From the NCBI GenBank assembly GCA_021161685.1, contig JAGHAD010000076.1, positions 1-17,682 on the forward strand: a stretch of DNA of 17,682 bases. The letters run 5' to 3'. Positions within the stretch are counted from its first letter, which is position 1. Every line of letters begins with the position of its first letter. The notes beneath the pieces were generated by a model that had not been told where the DNA came from, made no database searches, and saw only the letters and a list, made by a program, of their open reading frames with translations. The stretch comes from Thermoplasmata archaeon (GTDB lineage: Archaea > Thermoplasmatota > E2 > DHVEG-1 > B18-G2). This document shows, one piece after another, positions 6,942 through 13,759 of this stretch. The position numbers and the translations under genes are program-made.

Positions 6942-7741
6942 TTTAGAATTTCCTTTAGCCACTTTGGCATGGCGAAAGAAGCAAGGTGAAGTTCTGGAGT
7001 ATAGTATATCGTTTCTATCTCTCTTTTTCTGAATCTCTCTACAATTTCTTCTTCATTTAAGACCAGAGGTTTTTTTGAGCAGAGCAAAAAACTCCACATT
7101 CCAGATGGATAAGTTGGGACAAAGGAGAGATAGACAGCTCTATGCGGAAAGCATCCTGAGTTTTCCAATATAGCTAAGAAGTAGTCCTTCTGAAGATATG
7201 GAGATTGACTCTGCGTCACGAGCAAGTCGCATATCTTAAAACATTCCCGATAGAACTTTTTTGAAATCAAAGGTTTGCTCAGTGCATCCGGATCGCTTCC
7301 ATCAACTATCACGACATCAAACTTTTCGTTGCAGTTTGAAACAAAATCCAAACCTTCTTTCAGAACTATCTCTACCCTTTCTAAAGCACCTCTATCTATG
7401 GAAACGTACCTTCTGCAGATTTCTATAACATCTTTGTCGATCTCTACCAAGATAACCTTTTTGGGATGATGCTTTAACACCTCTCTCGCCGCCCCGCCAT
7501 CTCCTCCTCCTATTATCAGTACTTTCTCTGGATTTGGATGCATAAGTAAAGGAACGTGCACGAGCATTTCGTGGTAGAAACCCTCGTCTTTCTCGCTCAA
7601 CTGTATCTTTCCGTCTATCACAAGAACTTTCCCCATGCATGTAGAAAAAACTTCTATCTTCTGCATGCCTTTTTTCTCTATGATCTTCTCTCCCTCCAGT
7701 CCAAAAAGCACACAGCCATGCTTCTCTATCACTTTATCCAT
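6923..7741 (-). CDS. speE: Aminopropyltransferase (spermidine synthase family)
   Basis: This 272-aa Rossmann-fold transferase moves the aminopropyl group of decarboxylated S-adenosylmethionine to an amine acceptor. Seen are the N-terminal beta-domain ending SEKDEGFYHEML (49-60), the nucleotide-binding IIGGGDGGAAREV (76-88), the acidic VEID at 99-102 and the DGSDPDAL loop (147-154) that contains the catalytic Asp. In hyperthermophilic archaea such enzymes may prefer agmatine or make long polyamines, so putrescine need not be the acceptor. The frame is open to 7867, but that would overlap the upstream protease gene. A TATA box at 7765-7776 and the family's usual N-terminus support the ATG at 7741. 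Its 3' end overlaps the IPCT/DIPPS gene tail to tail by 19 nt. Confidence 0.92.
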   Translation of the reverse strand: MDKVIEKHGCVLFGLEGEKIIEKKGMQKIEVFSTCMGKVLVIDGKIQLSEKDEGFYHEMLVHVPLLMHPNPEKVLIIGGGDGGAAREVLKHHPKKVILVEIDKDVIEICRRYVSIDRGALERVEIVLKEGLDFVSNCNEKFDVVIVDGSDPDALSKPLISKKFYRECFKICDLLVTQSQSPYLQKDYFLAILENSGCFPHRAVYLSFVPTYPSGMWSFLLCSKKPLVLNEEEIVERFRKREIETIYYTPELHLASFAMPKWLKEILNQSLQT

Positions 7742-7764
7742 ACAATTCGACTTTAAGGTTAAGG

Positions 7765-7776
7765 AGTTTATTAAAG
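7765..7776 (-). promoter_or_regulatory. TATA box of the aminopropyltransferase gene
   Basis: The minus strand reads CTTTAATAAACT, centred about 29 nt before the ATG at 7741, in the 40-nt gap after the protease gene. It predicts a leader of only a few nucleotides and argues against the longer start at 7867. Confidence 0.5.
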
Positions 7777-7781
7777 TAGCT

Positions 7782-9344
7782 CTAAAATTCTCTTTTGAAA
7801 AAGGTGAGATCAATCCTGTGCCAGTCATCAAAGTCGTATTTGCCTCTAGATCCATCTGAGTAATCAACCAGAATATAAACGTAGTTGTAGTTCATGCAAC
7901 TTCTGTATACCCTGTACTTCCACCATTCCCTCCTTGGGAAAACTGTGTATATGTTATCACATCCCGGCGTATTCCAATTGAAAATTCCTAAAGTATGACC
8001 CAACTCGTGCATTATAACGCTGGCATAAGCTACAGCTCTCTGATAATCCCTATCAAAGCCTCTCCTCAAAAACCCAGCAATAAAGTGAAACTTACGAGAT
8101 AAGTTTTCCACCACATCCGCTGATATTTGGAGGCTATCGAGTTGGTAATGCTCTCCATCTATTGAGGTTGGATAGACGTATCCGGGCCATCCCGCATCAT
8201 GGACAATTACTCCATAGTGCATAATTCCTCTTTTCCACTTGCACAAATCGCCATGCAGGAAATAGTTGAGATAGATGTTTTTTAAGTCATCTCTTGACGT
8301 ATGATTGCTGTATGGTATGATTTCTCCTCCTCCATCCCATCCCTCATTTATATGAATCACTATGTTATGTCTGGAAAAAGCTTCTTCAAGTAGGCGTTTT
8401 GTTAGAGGAGGGAGTATAGCCTCTCCGCTTCCATTTTCTCTCTCCATCTGATCTATCTCCAAGAAAATATCTTTCCTGAATGGATCTGCACCAAATGAGG
8501 AGAGTAAACACTCTTCTACGTTGTTCAACCCATCGTTATCTAAATCTAGTAAAGAATGGTTTTCTGGACGTTTTGGATGATAGAACCACTCATCTATATA
8601 TCTTCCCTCCTTATGGTCATACTTGAAGGTATGACCCCACTTCCATTCCCAATAGGTTGATACCCCATCGCCATCGTGATCGATTCCACCATCATTGGAG
8701 AAAGGATCAGTTCCAAACACATTGACTTCAGCCCAGTAAGGAATATGATCTCCATCGTAATCATTCTGATAAATGTCAAAACACAGCTCAAAGTCCCCAT
8801 CCTTTTCATAAGTGCTCCCATCATCGCATCCATTCAGCCTGCCATAGCCACTCGAATCCGAAAGAGCCTTAACTGGGGATAGCCAATCACCACCAAGCCA
8901 GTGTCCGGATTTTACATTGTAGTATATCTCTGCATACCTCTTTTCCGGTTCTTTTATGCTCCCTATGTCCATTAATTTATCCTTTCCCTTATTCCAATCC
9001 CAGAGCTCTATCCTTATATACACCCATTCTTGATCATCTGGAATGTCGCAAGTGAACTTCCATAGCTGATCCTCCACGTATCTTACATTGTGCCATACCG
9101 GACTTCTAAACTCTACATTATTAACAAATACCTTTACATAAAGATCCGGAAACATCCATTTGAACTTGGGCAGATACCACTTTCCATAATCTAGACTCCT
9201 TATGCACTTTATCTCAATGGTAATTTTTAGGTTTGTTAGAGGATCAAAGTCCGTACCTCTCTCTCCTTTGATTGGAAATGTGAAAAAGAGCAAGGGTAAC
9301 ATGCATGCAAAGATTCTTGCGAGGTTTTTCATATAAAACACCAT
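7782..9344 (-). CDS. Secreted metalloprotease-like protein with C2-like and calcium-binding repeats
   Basis: This 520-aa exported protein has a signal peptide at about residues 6-25, then a C2-like beta-domain (about 38-190). Three EF-hand/thrombospondin type-3-like acidic loops follow: NDYDGDHIPYWAE (194-206), DHDGDGVSTYWEW (222-234) and DLDNDGLNNVEE (267-278). The C-terminal domain is metzincin-like, with MHELGHTLG (445-453) giving zinc ligands H446 and H450 and catalytic E447, and a Met-turn-like SCMNY (482-486). A DYSDGSRGKYDFDDW stretch (494-508) follows. The metzincin third ligand, 10 residues after the first His, is Asn456 instead of His or Asp, so activity or the ligand set may differ. 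It starts 29 nt after the phosphoesterase gene and is probably co-transcribed with it. ATG 9332 (with GGTG upstream) is an alternative start. Confidence 0.78.
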   Translation of the reverse strand: MVFYMKNLARIFACMLPLLFFTFPIKGERGTDFDPLTNLKITIEIKCIRSLDYGKWYLPKFKWMFPDLYVKVFVNNVEFRSPVWHNVRYVEDQLWKFTCDIPDDQEWVYIRIELWDWNKGKDKLMDIGSIKEPEKRYAEIYYNVKSGHWLGGDWLSPVKALSDSSGYGRLNGCDDGSTYEKDGDFELCFDIYQNDYDGDHIPYWAEVNVFGTDPFSNDGGIDHDGDGVSTYWEWKWGHTFKYDHKEGRYIDEWFYHPKRPENHSLLDLDNDGLNNVEECLLSSFGADPFRKDIFLEIDQMERENGSGEAILPPLTKRLLEEAFSRHNIVIHINEGWDGGGEIIPYSNHTSRDDLKNIYLNYFLHGDLCKWKRGIMHYGVIVHDAGWPGYVYPTSIDGEHYQLDSLQISADVVENLSRKFHFIAGFLRRGFDRDYQRAVAYASVIMHELGHTLGIFNWNTPGCDNIYTVFPRREWWKYRVYRSCMNYNYVYILVDYSDGSRGKYDFDDWHRIDLTFFKREF

Positions 9345-9373
9345 AATATAAATAAGTTCTTTCCTTAATAAAC

Positions 9374-10780
9374 TTAATCCACCTTTTCCAGCTTCACAAG
9401 GACTTCGCTCTTCTCTGGAACATATACATCAACGTAAACCTCCATCTTATCATTTACCTTTCTCTCCATCACCACGCATCCATTGTTTATGCTGTAATTT
9501 CCCGCAGGCACTAGGAAAGTCAACCTCACCTTTATGCTCTTTTCTAGATCATTTCTCACGAGCTTCGTAAATTGATCTAGTTCTTTACATTCGATGTGAT
9601 AAAGGGGTATGGAGTATTTGGGCTCCTTGTAATTGTAGGAAACGATGGACCAGTTCCTAACGCTAACCAGCCTATAGCCCCAGTATGCATTTCTAGGTGC
9701 GCTTGCTGCGGTGGTTGTCGTTATGAAAATGGTGTTATTTCGTATGGTGACATCATCAAAATGGACATGACCTGCAAATACCGCATTCACTTTGTACCTT
9801 TCTATCATCCTTAACAGTTCTTCCCTACCAGCATAACCTATACCAAGGAGAGATTGGTGAGAAGTATTCCATAGGGGATTATGGTGAAGCATAATTATCT
9901 TTAGCTTTGCACAACTTCTAGACAGCTCTTTTTCAATCCACTTCAGTTGATTTTCAGATATATAGCCTCCCCAACTCAGGGCAAGGATAGAAAATGCTAA
10001 CCTTGCATATCTTGGCCAGTCGTAAGAGTTGACCGCGATGAAAGAAGCATTACCATAGCTGAAGGTGTAATTTAAAGGTCCAAAGTATTTCTTCCAGAAT
10101 GTGAAACCATCCTGACCAAACTGGATGTATCCATCGTGATTGCCAGGGCACATGAAAGTCGGAACCTGAAGCTTTTCCAAAATCCGATAACATTTCTCAT
10201 ATTCTCTGCCGTATTCCCCTGGATATATCTGACCAAACACTAGATCACCGGTGATGATCACGAAATCGGGATTGAGCAAATTGATCTCCTCAATACATCT
10301 TTTTGCAGCCTTCCACCCTATCGTTTTCCATACACTTTCTTTCATCCCCCTTGGATCTCCAACGTGAAAGTCTGTAAGATGAATAAAGGTGAAGTTTCCA
10401 TCTATTTTGTTTTCCACATAAATTGCCCTGGGTTCCGTTACGGAGATCTCTCCAAGGCAAAGAGTGAGATTATAAAGCTCTTCTGGAGTTTCTTCTGGTA
10501 CTAGCACCTTACAGTACCAATTTTCACCAGATCTTTGATTACTCAAAATTTTTAGTTTGATTTTATCAGGTATGGGGTCAAAGGATGTTGAGATTACCAC
10601 TGAATCTATACAGTAGGGGGCTTGGTAAATTATGGTAATTGTTGAGTTCTTCTCGACTATTGCTGGAAAGCCAAACCTTGGATAGATGATATCTATTGAT
10701 AGGTTTTCTTTGTGTTGGGAAGGGGATACCAAAGGTAGAGTTAGCACTGAAATCCCCAGAATCAAGGGCAGGTAATTCAT
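9374..10780 (-). CDS. Secreted calcineurin-like metallophosphoesterase
   Basis: This 468-aa protein starts with a signal peptide (about residues 3-20), then a beta-domain of about 100 residues and a calcineurin-like catalytic domain (about 131-350). The two-metal site is complete: D137 and H139 (TDFHVGD), D179 (GDL), N214-H215 (GNHD), H299 or H300 (LHHNP), and H338 and H340 (GHVH). Roughly 70 C-terminal residues are beta-rich and resemble a small accessory domain. Secreted relatives hydrolyse phosphomonoesters, phosphodiesters or nucleotides; the substrate here is unknown. A TATA box about 28 nt before the ATG suggests a separate, nearly leaderless transcript even though the surface-protein genes lie just upstream. 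The protease gene follows at 29 nt. Confidence 0.87.
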   Translation of the reverse strand: MNYLPLILGISVLTLPLVSPSQHKENLSIDIIYPRFGFPAIVEKNSTITIIYQAPYCIDSVVISTSFDPIPDKIKLKILSNQRSGENWYCKVLVPEETPEELYNLTLCLGEISVTEPRAIYVENKIDGNFTFIHLTDFHVGDPRGMKESVWKTIGWKAAKRCIEEINLLNPDFVIITGDLVFGQIYPGEYGREYEKCYRILEKLQVPTFMCPGNHDGYIQFGQDGFTFWKKYFGPLNYTFSYGNASFIAVNSYDWPRYARLAFSILALSWGGYISENQLKWIEKELSRSCAKLKIIMLHHNPLWNTSHQSLLGIGYAGREELLRMIERYKVNAVFAGHVHFDDVTIRNNTIFITTTTAASAPRNAYWGYRLVSVRNWSIVSYNYKEPKYSIPLYHIECKELDQFTKLVRNDLEKSIKVRLTFLVPAGNYSINNGCVVMERKVNDKMEVYVDVYVPEKSEVLVKLEKVD

Positions 10781-10803
10781 CTTACTTTTAATCTGAGTTA
10801 AGG

Positions 10804-10813
10804 CTATTTATAG
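10804..10813 (-). promoter_or_regulatory. TATA box of the phosphoesterase gene
   Basis: CTATAAATAG, a palindromic TATA element, is centred about 28 nt before the ATG at 10780, inside the 50-nt gap after the propeller-protein gene. It allows the phosphoesterase and protease genes to be expressed independently of the two large surface-protein genes. Confidence 0.55.
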
Positions 10814-10830
10814 TTTTAGGTAAATAATTT

Positions 10831-13746
10831 TCACAGGTAAACTATGTATCCTGGCCATGCAAAGGGATCCTTTTCTATTCCTTTACTGTAAAAAATGGCT
10901 TTCACTCGGTATATTCCGATGGGTGGATGGAACGAGTATGAATAATAGCCATATGCATCCTTTGTGGTATCGATGCCCTCTCTATGGATAGACCTGATGA
11001 CCGTATCTATGACAAACTTTACCTCATCGATCTCTCCCCTAGGTTTTATCTTAACCATTAATGAGGGCGTTGTAACCACCGAGCAGCCGAGTACCGCAAG
11101 GAGGAGAGAAGGCTTTCTTTCAACAGAGCTGTACCAATATCCAATTTCCGGATAGTAAGAGAATGCCGTTGTCTTTGTCGATATCATCTTGAAGTCCCCG
11201 CCGACGTTTCCAGCTACATCCCACGCTTTAGCCTCTATCTTGTAACTTTCTCCAGATCCGACCGTGAATGTATAGACATATCTCTCTTCCCAGGTGAACC
11301 ATTCTTTCATCAGCTCATCATTGATGTAAATCGCAGCTCTAGCTATTCCGGAGCCTTCTTCATCAACGGTGAATTCTATGGTTACATCTCCCGGCTCAAC
11401 GATATCCTCCTTTGGCTTTGTTATATAAACCTTTGGAGGTCTTCCATCTATCTTTATGATCTTTTTCTTTGGATTTTCGGCATTTCCAGCTTTATCGACC
11501 GACCAGTACTCTATCTCATGCTCGCCGGTACCTCTAACTATGAAAGTGCATGGATTCTGTTTGCTGGAGTGCAGATCTCCATCTATACTGTAGTAAATGG
11601 TATCTACTCCACTTCCATTATCATATGCCCTAAGCTCCACCTCGACATAGGTTGTAAACCATCCATTCTCTCCATTTGGCTCTTCAGGATCAGTAAACAG
11701 CAGGGTCCATGGTGGTTCAGTATCTTCACCTATATATTCTATGCCCCACTTATCTATCCATGGGGTATCCGATGCGATATCCCTTGAAAGAACAGCCTTC
11801 AGTCTTATGTTGGTAACAGGTAGATCGGATATATCTCCGAGTCCGGTTTTTAGTACATTTCCAGAAGAATCCAGGACATAGAAAACTATGTTTCCAGAAG
11901 CATATCCATAGCTTGCATAGAACCTCTGCCATTTCTTAACATTGAGCTCCTCCACATCAAGTATCTTTGAATACAAGGCAGCTTCCGTTACAAGCTCCTT
12001 AACTTCTCCAAAGCTGTAGCTAACATCTGGAGAGCCAGTCGTTTTATAGATGTGCCACACGCTTCCAAATGCATCCGCATACTCGCTAGCTTGGTCTCTT
12101 TCATCTTCCCACACCGCAAATATCTTTCCATCATCTGATACCGCCAGGTTATTCCAATCTACATTCTCTGATGATCCATCAGATAGTGGTTGTTCCGATG
12201 TCATTACCAGCTTACCATTCTTGTTGTAAACGAGCTTTCCCCATAGTTCATCTCCCTTATCATAGGATACAAAGAACATCTTTTCAAGATATGGTACAAC
12301 ATCGGTTCTTATGTAATTGTTACCAGACTGTATCTTGAAGATACCCAAGGGCATGTTTCCATCCTGATCCAGAAATGCTCCCCACACGTTTCCTCTGTAT
12401 TTTCCAGCACTCAAATCGCCGTCATTCCATGTAACGAGATACTCGTCTGTATATGGATTGTAATTAACGGCAGGCCAAACATTGTCTCTATCTTCTGTAC
12501 CTACGACTATTGTTTTTGTCCAAACCTCTATACCATTTGGATCGAGTTTCGTAACCTTTATACCAAAAGGTCCATTCTCGCAATCATCGCCAAACTCATA
12601 TACAACCAAAAAGAATCCATTTTTGTCACCACATACCCATGGTTGTCCTTCATAGTTTGCGCCGCGTGTTATCTGAAATTCATCACTCAAAGGATTTCCA
12701 TTCCTGTCATAGAACCTTCCCCAGACGTTATAATTGTTAGGTCCTTCTCTTCTGTCCTCCCACACCACAAGATATCTCCCACTGCTGTAAGCAACGCATG
12801 CATCTTCCTGGATATCTGGCGCATCGCATATTGGCTCACTCAATGGAGTAACCTTCCCATCTGGAGTCACTATTGCTCCCTTGATATCTATTTCGAATCT
12901 CCTCGCCATATCGGCGGGATTTTCTTCCCAAACGACAAAGAACTTGTTACCATCTGAAGCTATGGAGGGATCTTCACCATGCCTTGACTTATCCACCATT
13001 ATCTCTATATCTGTATCAGTTTCCGGTGGAGGTTGTGGATCTTTTCCATCTGAGTTGTAGGTCCTTCCCCTTATATCGCTGTAGCTGGCTCTCTCCATGT
13101 AATAAGGACGATCCTCTGGACCGAGCCTCTCTTCCCATGCAACTAAAAATCTTCCTCCACCAAAAGCCACATCTGGGTCCCATGCTCCTTCCCTATAGTT
13201 CTTGTAGGATATCATTACATCGGGATCTGTCCTATCATCCCATTTAAAAACTATATCGAAGTTGCTGTTGCTCGGCGCATTCGGATCTCCATAGAACATG
13301 TAAACTACGCTCTCTCCACTCGGAAGCTCTGGAACGATTCTGATCCAAACATCGGCTTTGCAATCATCATAATCCCCAACCCAGTATTCCAAATCGTATA
13401 CCTTGTCATCATAAACATAAACGAAACGTAGGTCACTATAATCCGCCTGCATCTCCGGCTCGCGATGCACTTCTAATGGTAAAACGTATGCTTCCTTTGG
13501 AGGTCCAGTATTGTTAATGTGAATCTCTCTCATCTTTGGCCAAGGATAATACCATGCCTTGTAAGTGTTCTTCATGATCACTTTACTATCCTTTAGTTCT
13601 ATGTTGTATGACATCGCCCTGTCTATCTTGCTCCAGTCTAGGAAATCATCTTCCCAGTAGAATGTTCCATTCGCTATAATAAATGTGCTTGGAATGAGCA
13701 AAGCTATCGATACTGCAATTGCTCCATATCTCAAACATCTAACCAC
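10831..13746 (-). CDS. Large secreted multidomain protein: DUF2341, seven-bladed propeller, Ig-like domains
   Basis: This 971-aa exported protein has a signal peptide at about 8-25. Residues about 60-165 match DUF2341 (VWIRIVPELPSGESVVYMFYG with a following DPN). Seven repeats of an F/Y-x-V-x-W/Y-E/D strand begin at residues 200, 269, 325, 378, 436, 491 and 542, each followed by an acidic or glycine loop. This is the pattern of a seven-bladed beta-propeller. Then come a beta-sandwich segment (about 575-672), an OmpL47/Ig-like domain (about 674-768, IYYSIDGD and SVDKAGNAENP), a second Ig-like domain (769-858) and a final domain (860-971) homologous to the N-terminal domain of the upstream gene product. 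There is no C-terminal anchor. The GTG start follows GGAGGTG, which overlaps the upstream stop, so translation is probably coupled. It is probably a binding or structural surface protein; no enzyme motif is seen. Confidence 0.85.
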   Translation of the reverse strand: MVRCLRYGAIAVSIALLIPSTFIIANGTFYWEDDFLDWSKIDRAMSYNIELKDSKVIMKNTYKAWYYPWPKMREIHINNTGPPKEAYVLPLEVHREPEMQADYSDLRFVYVYDDKVYDLEYWVGDYDDCKADVWIRIVPELPSGESVVYMFYGDPNAPSNSNFDIVFKWDDRTDPDVMISYKNYREGAWDPDVAFGGGRFLVAWEERLGPEDRPYYMERASYSDIRGRTYNSDGKDPQPPPETDTDIEIMVDKSRHGEDPSIASDGNKFFVVWEENPADMARRFEIDIKGAIVTPDGKVTPLSEPICDAPDIQEDACVAYSSGRYLVVWEDRREGPNNYNVWGRFYDRNGNPLSDEFQITRGANYEGQPWVCGDKNGFFLVVYEFGDDCENGPFGIKVTKLDPNGIEVWTKTIVVGTEDRDNVWPAVNYNPYTDEYLVTWNDGDLSAGKYRGNVWGAFLDQDGNMPLGIFKIQSGNNYIRTDVVPYLEKMFFVSYDKGDELWGKLVYNKNGKLVMTSEQPLSDGSSENVDWNNLAVSDDGKIFAVWEDERDQASEYADAFGSVWHIYKTTGSPDVSYSFGEVKELVTEAALYSKILDVEELNVKKWQRFYASYGYASGNIVFYVLDSSGNVLKTGLGDISDLPVTNIRLKAVLSRDIASDTPWIDKWGIEYIGEDTEPPWTLLFTDPEEPNGENGWFTTYVEVELRAYDNGSGVDTIYYSIDGDLHSSKQNPCTFIVRGTGEHEIEYWSVDKAGNAENPKKKIIKIDGRPPKVYITKPKEDIVEPGDVTIEFTVDEEGSGIARAAIYINDELMKEWFTWEERYVYTFTVGSGESYKIEAKAWDVAGNVGGDFKMISTKTTAFSYYPEIGYWYSSVERKPSLLLAVLGCSVVTTPSLMVKIKPRGEIDEVKFVIDTVIRSIHREGIDTTKDAYGYYSYSFHPPIGIYRVKAIFYSKGIEKDPFAWPGYIVYL

Positions 13747-13752
13747 TCACAC

Positions 13753-13759
13753 CACCTCC
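13753..13759 (-). promoter_or_regulatory. Ribosome-binding site overlapping the upstream stop codon
   Basis: On the minus strand the TAG stop of the PKD-protein gene runs straight into GGAGGTG, which sits 6 nt before the GTG start at 13746. This layout implies translational coupling of the two surface-protein genes and supports the GTG start. Confidence 0.7.

Noticed and set aside
7742..7867. N-terminal extension of the aminopropyltransferase to 7867
   Set aside because: It overlaps the protease gene's 3' end, includes the TATA box at 7765-7776, and the added 42 residues do not resemble the family.
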